Assembly: GCF_019703515.2 (NCBI RefSeq)
Contig: NC_059346.1
Span: 53,764,001 to 53,828,000, forward strand
From: Myxocyprinus asiaticus
Taxonomy: Eukaryota > Chordata > Actinopteri > Cypriniformes > Catostomidae
Direction of reading: 5' to 3'
Length of the DNA stretch: 64,000 bases
The position numbers were made by a program, and so were the translations under genes. Below, piece after piece: positions 13,101 to 25,100 of this stretch (position 1 is its first letter; each line of letters begins with the position of its first letter). Below the pieces are notes generated by a model. It was not told the DNA's origin. It did no database searches and was given only the letters and a program-made list of their open reading frames with translations.

Positions 13101-16100
13101 TTTCGTTTGATATATGAATTGTCTATTTAAGTTTTACTTGAAAGACTTTTATATTCATATTTCTACCACATAACTTCTAGGTGGCGCTGATTTGCAACGC
13201 GAATGATTTCAGGCATTGTTTTGTTATTTTATGTAACATTAATGGTGAAGTGATGGATACCTATGAAAAGTTCAGATTCTAAGCTTTCAAACGATACCCC
13301 ATATGCCTGACTTATGTATTCGTAGACTTGAATATTTTAAGCGTAAACTTTTTGCACGACATAGCACCCTCTTTTGGACCCGCCGGCGGCTCTGCAGAGT
13401 TGAAGAGGTTAAGACACTGGTGATTTAGAGCTGTTGGTACATATCTACATTATATCCATTGAAGCTCAATAGTCGTTGAGTTCATATCCGTAAGACAAAA
13501 GTATCCTTATCATGGTTTTACCGATTAATCGGTGCCGAAAGTTGGTTTTTGGAACTATCGGTTATCTGCAGAAATCGATGCAAATAGTTTCAGATATTTT
13601 TTTTTTATAATTCCCCCGTGTTAGTGAATCTTTTATCATTGACAATATACATCCATATTTTTATCCTCACTTCAATGTATATTTTGTTATTATGATTAGA
13701 TATTAGGTATCTAAATTGAAGCAAGGACATGGACTACATGGCAACATGTCCCGTCAGCACATGCATCTTGTCTCGAACTTCATATCTTGTGAATAATAAA
13801 CTTTATTCCTCATTAAACCTAATCTGGTAAAGTATATATAAACAAAACCCTTCATCTGGTGAATAAATAGGCTATAAAAAGCTTAATTTGGTAAATACTG
13901 AAATACAGAGAATTTTAGTGGGGCCAAGTCTCCGTAATTTCAATATAAGAATTTCCGGTCTGTTTCAGGCTTGTTTATAGTTAAAAGCCCTGTGTTATGT
14001 ACCAAATCGTAATTTTTTTTCTCATTATTAATGGGATTTTGTTTGAACAATACACTACATCTGGGATTTTATTTATTTTAGACTTTTGTAGCCTCTAAAT
14101 GTATAAATATTATATTTTTCACCACTTTAGTTATAGGTATCAGCAAAATCCACTATTGGTTGACCTCTACCATATACAGCAGAAGTGTTAAAAGGATGAT
14201 GGTAGTATGTTATTCCGAACAGAGTCTTTGTTTTGAAAATCATGTTTTAATGTTTCGGGAAGTATTGCTCTTTCAAATATGGTATATTCAGCCTACTGGT
14301 TGGTTTCTAGGTCCAATAACACACTGTGCAGTATGGTGTCATTGCGCCCTCTACCTGCAGACTACGAACCCACTGTGATCATGCTGCCAGGCAGCTGCCC
14401 AAGTAAAGGTGAGACCACATTACTTTAGTGATTATAGTTTTAACAGTGCATATACTGGGATTAAATCTTACTGATTGTGTTATTTGTGAGCAGATACAGA
14501 AGAGGAGGAAGTCTTGGATGACGACAGCTCTGAGATGGTGGAGTATATATCACCAGCACAGCTGGACGAAGAGCTGGTCACACTCTCTCTGCTTCCTGAT
14601 TCACGCTGGAAGAACCTCCTGCATCTCGACATCATCAAGGTTTGATCTGTTAAATTCAGTGCAGAGTTATTAAAAGTTTATTTTTTTTTTATTTTTTTTT
14701 TTTTAATTTGTGCTTTCAGTTTAGTTTCATTTTTGATGTGTGTTAATTTTCACTCTGATTGTTTTTTGGTTTTTCATTATTATTATTTTTTTATTTTTTT
14801 TATAGTGTTTTCTAGTTTCAGTTTAGTTTTATTATTTTTAAGGCTACTAAAGTTAACTTGTTTAACTGAGATATTTAGATATGCTTAATGCTGTGAAATT
14901 CATTTAATACACATTTACCTGATTTGACTTTATAACTGTTTCATTCCGTTCTGGGTGATTCTCACAAAGCCTGTCAAGAAACATTTCTGGTTCTTTTTTG
15001 CTCCCAAATCAAAAGAAATAAATAAGAAATTATATTTTGCATATAGAACATTAAGCCTATTTTAGGGCTATTGTGCTATTATTTTCATGACAATTATGCA
15101 TATTTGACCCTCCAATCCTCATTACTGTGATGTGGAAAAATGGTCATTGTGATATTATTATTATTAACACAATGTGAAAAAAGTATTTGAACATAGTAGT
15201 ACTTCCTTACTACTACGTTTTATTTTTGATTATTTTAATTTACAAAATTAATTGTACAACAGCTGTAATCCTGTAATATCGTAAAAAAATGACTGTGTTG
15301 AATTAATGAGAATTATACCAGTAATTGAAAACAATCGGAACAGTAAAAGTAAAATGTCCAGATGCATTACGGTAATGAGAATTGGGGGGAAAATGTGCTT
15401 AAGTGGCCTGATAATAATGACACAATGCAAAAAATCTTAACGGTTTTAAAAGTAGGCTTCATTTTCTTTTGTTTGTTTTAGTTTTTCAGAATATTTTAGT
15501 TTTCATTTTTATTTCAGATAATGAAAATGTTAAAGGTGCACTCATTAATTTTTTCCTCATTAAAAAAGTTTAAATCCTAAAGACATGAATTGTAATTTTG
15601 CAATATATGTAGGAAATCATGAGCACTCACATTAAAATAAAGACGCCAGTCAAATCAGTAACCTTATAAAAGCTGTTTTATTCTACATGGAGAGGGTCCG
15701 CACATGGGGGCGGCCATGTTAGAATCACACGACCAGCTGAATACTACTCGCTTAATCTCAGTAACTGCCCTGTTATTTGACACTTTCACTCACTGATTAA
15801 AGTAATCATGGCTGACTGTGAATACTACATTTCTACAATGACATCTGAAACTGAAAACTGTTTATTTTAAATGATGCTGCATCCAAGCCGCTAGGTGTCA
15901 GTGTACAAGATGACACGAAGACAAAACTTACTGAGTGCACCTTTAATATTTAGTTTTTATTTTAATGTTCGTTTACAATAAAGGCACTCCTTCAGTGAAG
16001 TGCTTAATTGTGATATTTTTGAAAGACTGTACAAAATCCTTTAATATTTTTAAAATCTTTATCTACAGAAAAGGAATAAAGCCAAAGAACCTCCAAAACT

Positions 16101-19100
16101 GCCCAAAGCCGCGCCCTTCTTCATTCCCACCATTCCAGGGCTTGTGCCACAGTTTGCTCTCCCCGAAACACCTGCAGGGGACCAGGTGAAGTCTCTCTTT
16201 AAATGTTAAAATAATTTTTCCTATAAGAGTTCAATGTACAGAGACCACTAATATTAAACTATTTGTTGACTATCTGAAGAGGGTAAACACTGTTGCTCAA
16301 AACGTTGCTTTTTGTTTTAGCTGTGCAACATGTCAACTTCTGGTTCAGTTTTATTGTGGCATTACCAATGCTGTGAGTTCAGGGTGGAAAGGGAAGTAGG
16401 AGTGTTTGGGTAACCTGTTTGGATACAGTCATTAGCAACACTATTATTAGGTGTTCAAGAACAAAGTGCTGAAACCATATTGTATTTGTCAGGATTTATA
16501 TTATAATTATTTTTCTGCCCTAAATTGATCGTGCAGACCAAACAGTAAGAGCTAGAGACATGAAACTTTGGGGAATGGTAGTACCCCAGCAGTCTACGCA
16601 TACACATGGACTCACCCTGATCAGCCAATGAGGGGCGGTACAGTGAACAAAACAAAAAAATTCACATTTTGGGCCACTTCTCCTGAACCGTGTGACATAC
16701 ACTCAAGTGCTTTATATCATTGGAATCCGTTGCTCAAGACAACGAAATGGCTGTTTCTGTCATGAATTTCTTTTCTGTGATTTGTGGTCCTAGGCCGTTC
16801 GCCTGATTGGAACCAAACCAGTGAAGAGAGATTCTCTGGAGTCCCATTTTCAATAATTATCAAAAAAACGCAAAAACGTACGAAGCACTCATGGCCACTT
16901 TTATGCAAATGCCTGTAACTCTTGAACGGTATGAGATATTTTCTCAAAACTCTGGAAACTTATGCATGGGGTCATTCTGAGGACACTTGCACACCTCGGC
17001 CATTTGGTGGTGCTAAAAAAATTAAATACCTAAAAATGGCTGTAACTAAGGAGCCCTTTTTCTTATCGACCTGTAATTTTGCAGGCAGTGTCTTTGTCCA
17101 AGGTGCCATCAAGTTCTGTGAGGACAGTTGTATATCTTGGAAAAACATGGCCGCCATCGACCAATCAATATTCAGCAGCTTTTTGACAAGGCTAACAAAG
17201 GCTGATCGGAACGAAACGCGGTGGGCATTTTTGATTCTTGGCCCTAGAGGTCTGTGCAAAATTTGGAGAGAAAAAAGGCCACCAGGAGGTGCTATCGCGT
17301 TTTACACACGTTAAACATATCACATGATAAATCTCCACTTTCTGAACAACTTTGCCTCAAGAACCATTGGTGTCAATCAAATCATTTGTTAAATATTTGA
17401 TATTATTTAAAAAACCTACTTTTGGTTTTTTTACGTGACATCAACAAAACCTGTATCTTTCCTAGATCAATAATTATCAAAAAAAAAAGTTGAACTTTTT
17501 ATTTATCATGGCTATAATAAGGTAATTTAAATGTATGTGTGTGGCCTAGATCACGCAAAAGCCAATAACTCCTAAACAAAGGCTCCGATTGGAATCAAAT
17601 TTAGTGCACAAGTGAAATGTGATTCCAAAGAAGCAAGCACAATTTGGTGTGGATTGGACAATAGGTGGTGCTATAACAGTCAGACATGTTAAAATAAAAC
17701 AATTAATCTCTATGGTTATTAACCTGAGATTGCTGAAAATTGTATTGCTTTATCTCTATTTTAAGTGCTTACGGGCTATCAGAATAATTCTTAAAATCTT
17801 GTAGCACATGCACTTAAAGGCCCTATGTGGCTTGAACCACGGTAATTGCTGCTTGATGATTAATCGTTGCAGTAATCACCTGAATAGTCGAATAATCGTT
17901 AGATTAGTTAGATTAGCCCTAGTGTCAATTTAATCAATTAATTAATGCACATTCTGAATAAGAGAATTTATTCCCTCTTACCTTAAGAATTAAATCAACA
18001 TCAACTCATATTTATAGTCATAATATGAAAAACTTGGACAGTAATAGAAAATTAAGAGCTATATTGGATGTTACAAATAAAAAACAAATTTTGAATTGTA
18101 GGGGTATTTTTGGTGGCATTTTTGCCCCAAGCCCCCATTAATTTCTGACCTTGATATGTAGGATTAATCCGAAGTATTAAACTTTCCTGAATCGGTGCAA
18201 CTCTTCCTGCTCGCTACAGACATGAATGAAACAAATCACGTTTGTTGAGGAGAAGTTTGCTATTACTTTTCTAAGTAAGTGTACTTAGTATTTTCGCCTG
18301 GCGGACAATAAAACAGAGAAAAAAATTCTCATAGACTTAACATTGAATGAGGAACTCAAGCTATATCTAGGTATTAAAATATCATAGACTTGGGCCAATA
18401 AGCAACAACTTAGCAACTATCCAAAACACCCCAACATTATGGCAGCGAGTTTTGCACAGGCAAGTTGCGAGCATATTTATTTTATTTATTTTCAGAAAAT
18501 GTAAAAATCTAGTTATTAATGCAATATCATTTGATCACCTTTACGAAGATGTTTTCAGTTCATAATTTGTATCCAATTAATTATTTCTCTTTTTATAGTT
18601 ATTGGCAATTTACTTCGTATGAAGCTTAGAATTAACCCTTGTATTAATTTAATTAAAAATGACCGACCCATAAGATGAATACATCTCTCATATTGCATAT
18701 ATTATCACAAGATATTGCATTAGATCTTTTTGTTAACTAAAATCTATATTTTCTATGGATAGAAGGATTTATTGAACTAAGCTTATACCGGGCCAGTGGG
18801 GGGAACTCCCTGCTTAACAAATTAAAATAATGATGTAATAAATGAATAATCACTTGATCTGAACAAAATAAGTGTAATTTTAAAGCTCAGAATTTAGACT
18901 TTACAATGCATATAGCTGATCCTACCAATTCTTAAACAATGCTGTTTAATTTGATGACAAATTAGAACTGTTTTGTTCTCATAATGTGCAACAAAAATGT
19001 TGGTAAATACATTAAAAAGATTAGATAGCCATGTGTTATATATCATTAGAAAGGTCTTAATTAGTAATGTGCATTGAGCAAATTTGTTTCACTCAGAGAC

Positions 19101-22100
19101 CAAACTACAGTGAGTTTTAGTTTATGAAAAAAAATGACACACATAATTATAAAAATAAATGTAAAAAATAGGAGTCTTTTTGTCAAGTTTTTTTCCTTAT
19201 TACTTCCTGAAACATACATATAACATAGACAATGACATATGGTAACTCACAGCAGACTATCTCGATTCAAACTAGCCCAAACACAACTTAATATGATGAG
19301 TAGATTTTGAAATACTCCTCAAAGAGTGTACATGGAAAGACGATGCACAAAAGGGTGCTCAACACCCGGTGTGTGTGTGTATGCACATGTCTGATGACTT
19401 TGTGTGTGCAAACTTGGGAGGTGCGAGACTAGTCTACTAAACAGTTCTGATGTGGCTAGTCGACACTGGAATCACTAGTCGGTTAATATTTCCCCCCATT
19501 AAACTGATCAACATTTTTACACATTTACGTTTGGCTTTATATTTTTACAGAGGCTGCACTTAAATTACTGTCATATTAATTTTACATGTTTTAAATAGAA
19601 TTAATAATACAAATATCATTTAAAAAGAGGATATCTGGAGCAGATACAGAGTTTAATTTCACCTCAGTCTGCGTTTGCTTCTTCCCTCTCACTCGCGGCG
19701 CACGCAGGAAAATGTCCTCTCGCTAGACAAGCAAACTCAGCAAAGTAGTTATAAAATCACTTCGGTGGTGCGGGAATCGGCTTTCTAAATGTTTGAAAGT
19801 CCCTATGGATGTTTTCACATTTGAGTCTTCTTTACATCTGTGCATGCTTGGATGTTATTTTTCCACTGAGCGGGCTTTTTCAAGCGCAGGATAGACGCCT
19901 CAGGTGAGTCAAGTCCCATCTTTCACCGGACCATGTCGACGGGTTAATTTTGCTCATCCAAAAAATTATGCTTTTGAGTAAGTAGCCTAGAAAATAACTG
20001 TTTTAGACTAGGTATGCCATTTTTTTAATCTGCCGATCAAGAAGGCTATTTTCAACGAGGTGCCGACTGCTTAACGTGTTAAACTATATTTTATTCTGTG
20101 TGCACGTCATGTTTAGAATACATTAGGTTTATTGCAGGCTACATCACAGGCCTATTTTTTCTATCCTATAACTACTTTTTTCTTTCTTTTATTATATCGT
20201 AACTGTAATTGGTTGACGTTCTTTACCGAACAGCTGTCATATTAGATCAATGGTTAATGCACGACTGCACGTTGTGAAATACGCTTGACTTTTCAGCGCA
20301 TTTTTTTCTCTCTCATAGATTTGGCTTAGTCTACCTGTTAATTATTTTCAACAATGTCCTGACTGTTTTAATATGTTAAGTAACTTTTACTTGGTGATTT
20401 CCATTTAGAACAGGCTTTTAGGGTTGTTCTATTGGTCCTGCACTATTCAATTGTTTTCTATAAATATGTCTATTAAATGTTGATTCAGTGAATGTGTGTC
20501 ATGTTCTATATTTAATGTACAATGATCATAATTCAAGGCGAGCACGTCGCAGATAAATGCCCCTTTTCAGTGGAATTTAACATCGGATTTGGAATAGATT
20601 AAGTATTTTAAATGGGTCGCATAAATACACTTTTTTTTTTTTTTTTACTGTTTTCTGAAGGTTGGTTTCTCTTTAGACTAGTCGACTAGTCGGTTACAAA
20701 GCTTTCGTTTAAACGACAGTCATATTAGTCGTAGCGCACATCCCTAGTGCAAACACACATCTACAAATGTGCTCATCTAAAGGATCGGGATGCTCAGTTA
20801 ATATTTCTGTATTTTGTAGTCTAATCCATTCATTTCCAATGACCGGTCACTTTAGACCGGGAACACAACAGGTGTAACAAAGTGAATAAAACCAATAAAA
20901 TTGTTGTTCAGATGCCCTGTGTGAACAAAGATATTGAATCTGATTTCAACTGGATGAAATAAACTACAGTTTTCAGAAACAAAAAAAACAAAAAAGTTAA
21001 TCGGTCAGTTTTGACCGGAACACAATATAAGGGTTAAATTAATGTTCCAGGTTTAATACAATTAAAGCTCAAATGACAGCATTGGTGGCATTATATTGAT
21101 TACCACACAAAAATAATTTCAACTTGCCCCACATTTATTAAAAAAAATAATAAATTAAATAACGGTAAGGGTTAAAGGAAAGGACTTACAATGGAAATGA
21201 ATAGGGCCAGTCCATAAACACTAATATACACACTGTTTCAAAAGTATAGCTGCAAGACAAACATTTTGTTAACTTGTTAACATGATTTTAGTGGGATTCA
21301 GATTCTTGCCAACTTTATCTGTGTGAATACCGGGATTAAAGCGCTTCGTTGTCATGAAATTGAAGTTGTAATATTGGATATAACTTTATACAAAAAAGGT
21401 TAGTAAGCAATTTTATCACACTTAAATCATGTTAACACGTATAATGTTTACATTCTGTGACTGTACTTTTGATTTTGTCTGTATTTTAATGTTTATGGAC
21501 TGGCCCCATTCACTTCCATTGTGCCTTACTGTAACCACGATTTTTGCATTTTGTTTTTAAATAAAGTTTTTTTTTTTTTTTTTGTGGTAATCAACATTAT
21601 GCCACAAATGCTGTTAACTTGTATTGAACCTGTAAAATTTCTTTAATTTGGTTAGGTTCTCATTACTGCTCACTCAACAGAATGATATTCTGTCTCTTTA
21701 TCGCAGTCTAAAGTCGTTAACTTGGGAGTGTTGGCACAGAAATCCACCTTCTACCTTCAGCTTGAGAAGGCATTTGACAGCTGCTCGTGTAAGTCCTTTA
21801 TGCTGCTTGATGATATGATACATTACTATTAAAAAAATGTTTTTTTAAACGTAATGCACAGCGATATGTTGAGTATGCTTTTTTTGGTGTCATGATAGAT
21901 GAGGAGCCAGTGAAGCTGATGAGAGAGTTGGGCCCCTCTGCCATTGAAACAGAACTTCGGGCCCTGTCTCCAGATATGGGAGGAGATGTCCGAGTTATGC
22001 AAAGCTTCCTGAAGATGATCATCTGCATTCTTCAGTCTAAAAGAGATTTTGACCTAGCCCAAGCATACCTAGCATTGTTCCTTAAGGTACAGTATGAATC

Positions 22101-25100
22101 TTCAACTTATTGTTCCCCTGTCCAGTGTGCCTGTATGTAGAGTTCTACATATTTCTACAGAATTTCACTTAGTAATAGAAACAGCAAAGCCCTTCATAAC
22201 TCATGATATTCATAGACTTTTTTTTTGTAGAACTGTGATCCAAAAAGGCGCTAAGCAATTGTTACGGCTGGCTCGTTTGAGACCGCAACACAAATGGGAG
22301 TCAAACTCAAGGGTGCAATTAAAATATCATTTTATTATAAACAAACATATAATAAGCAGAAATCCAATAATGTCAAGGAGTTAAACAAAAGCAAATATAT
22401 GGGCTGGAAGCTGCCAGTGAGAATCAAGCCAGAGTTGTAACGATGACTCCTCTGAAGAGATGAAGCTTCACCCTTGAGGAGAAACCAGAGCAAGTGAGCC
22501 AATGAGCCCACGAGCATCGATTCTGGGGAAAACCTCTATTTTATACTCCACACCCCAATCCAATCAATTAAACAATTACGCCTCCAGTCAACCAGAACTC
22601 CCTCATGCTGCAGCCATGGGAAGAGGACGGCTAGGGTCGTAACACAATAAAAATTCCTCCACACTGCAATTGACATTGTCGTACTGAAATCAGTATATTT
22701 GCATCCAAATCTATATGTAATAATGTATAAAATTGTAGATTGTCAGTTCTTGTTAATTATTGCATTAATGTATGTTATAGTAGACTACTTTATTTTAAAA
22801 TATACACTGCTCCTGATTTCTCGTATTTTTCATACTAAATTGTTTTAGATCTTCAAACAAGATGTACCATAAAACAAAGGCAACCTGAGTAAACACAAAA
22901 TACAGTTTTCAAATTTATATATTTTTTTATTGAAGCAAAAAAGTTATCCAACACCTATATCACCCATGTGAAAAACGAACTGCCCCCTTAAACTTAATAG
23001 CTGGTTGTGACACCTTTAGCAGCAACAACTGCAACCAAACGCTTCCGATAACTGGAGATCAGTCATTCACAACGCTGTGGTGGAATTTTGGCCCACTCTT
23101 CTTTGCAGAACTGCTTTAGTTCAGCCACACTGGAGGGTTTTCGAGCATGAACTGCCCGTTTAAGTTCCTGCTACAGCATCTCAATTGGGTTCTAGTCAGG
23201 ACTTTGACTAGGCCACGGCAAAACTTGAATTTAGCTTATTCTGAGCCATTCAGAGGTGGACTTACTCCTATGCTTTGGATCATTGTCTTGATGCATAATC
23301 CAGTTGCACTTTAGCTTCAACTCACAGACTGTTGACCGGACGTTCTCCTTTAGGATTTTCTGGTAGAGAGCAGAATTCATGTTTCCCTCAATTATTGCAA
23401 GTCGCCCTGCCGTGAAGCAGCAAAGCATCCCCACACCATCACACTTCCACCACCATGCTTGACAATAGGTATGATGTTCTTTTTGTGGAATTCTTTGTTT
23501 GATTTACGCCAGATGTAACGGGACCCCTGTTTTCCAAACAGTTCCACTTTCGACTCATCAGTCCACAGAACATTCTCCCAAAAGGTTTGAGGATCATCAA
23601 GGTGTGTTTTGGCAAAACTGTGACAAGCCTTAATGTTCTTCCGGATTAGCAGTGGTTTTCGCCTCACCACTCTTCCATGGATGGCATTTTTGGCCAGTGT
23701 CTGTCTGATAATGGAGTCATGAACAACGACTTTATTGATGCGAGAGAGGCCTGCAGTTCCTTGGATGTTGTCCTCAGCATTTTTTGTGACTTCCTGGATG
23801 AGTCGTCGCTGTGCTCTTGAAGGAATTTTGGAAGGCCGGCCACTTCAGGGAAGGTTCACTACTGTGTCAAGTTTTCTCCATTTGGAGATAATGGCTCTCA
23901 TTGTGGTTCTTTTGAGTCCCAGAGCCTTTGAAACAGCTTTGTGACCCTTCCCAGACTGATGTATTTCAATCATCTTTTTCCTCATCATTTCTGGAATTTC
24001 TTTTGACCTTGGCATACTGGTTGAGACCTTTTAGCCAACTTCATGCTACTGAAAAAGTTCTGTTTAGGTGTTGATTTGACTGAACAGGGCTGGCAGTAAT
24101 CAGGCCTAGGTGTGTCTAGTCCAGCTGAACCCCATTATTAATGCAGTTTCATAGATTTGGGGATTTCGTAACTAAGGGGGCAAATACTTATTCACAAAGG
24201 CCCAGTTTGTATTGGATAACTTTTTTGCTTCAATAAATAACATCATTTAAAAACTGTATTTTGTGTTTACTCAGATTGCCTTTGTTTTATGTTAGATTTA
24301 GTTTTAATTTTTGAAACAATTTAGTATGAGAAATACACAAAAACAGAAGAAATCAGGATGGGGTAAATACTTTTCACAGCACTGTAAGTACAATATAGAA
24401 GTAAACCTAATTATCATGATCAACATAGTAATAATACGTATAATTAACACACGTAAATATAATATTACAATATATTTTTTATAATATTATTACCATGAAT
24501 TCTCATCTCTTATATTCACAAAACAGCTACAGCAAAAATGAAATATGTTGTGAATGGCTGTGATTTTGTTGCTTTATGCAGCATTTTCAAATTTATTGTG
24601 GACAGACAAATTATTTTATGTGCAAAGTTATAGTTTTGCACCTGATTAGGACGCAGTGTTGTACTTAAGGATGTAGTGGTTTCAGGGTATACCCCAGTTT
24701 TAAATCAGATGGTTTTCATACTGTATTCACTGTGTTGCATGAACATAAAGTCAGTTTTTTACTGAACTTTCTAAAATCCAATTCAGTTCAATGAAGACAG
24801 AATCGGCTACATTTACACAGCATAATTTAAACTTGACGATAGAAATCTCTAAATTGCGACTTCCTCATTTCACATTTAACCTAAACTTCAAAGCACGTTT
24901 AGCATTGCGATGTTGCAATAGGCTGTTTGTTCATGCTCTCATGCCACCAAAATAAATCTCATGCCAAATAACAAGACAATGTAATTCAATCTAAAATAAA
25001 TAAAACATAGCTCATAGGATTCATCAGCTAAATACTTTAATTATAGTTTCATCTATTAGGGGGAATTATATTAGAATATATTTTTATTTTGTTTTATTTA

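Noticed and set aside
16922..17314. 130-codon open frame
   Set aside because: It sits in a repeat, has no recognisable domain, and is matched by a comparable frame on the opposite strand (16972-17259).
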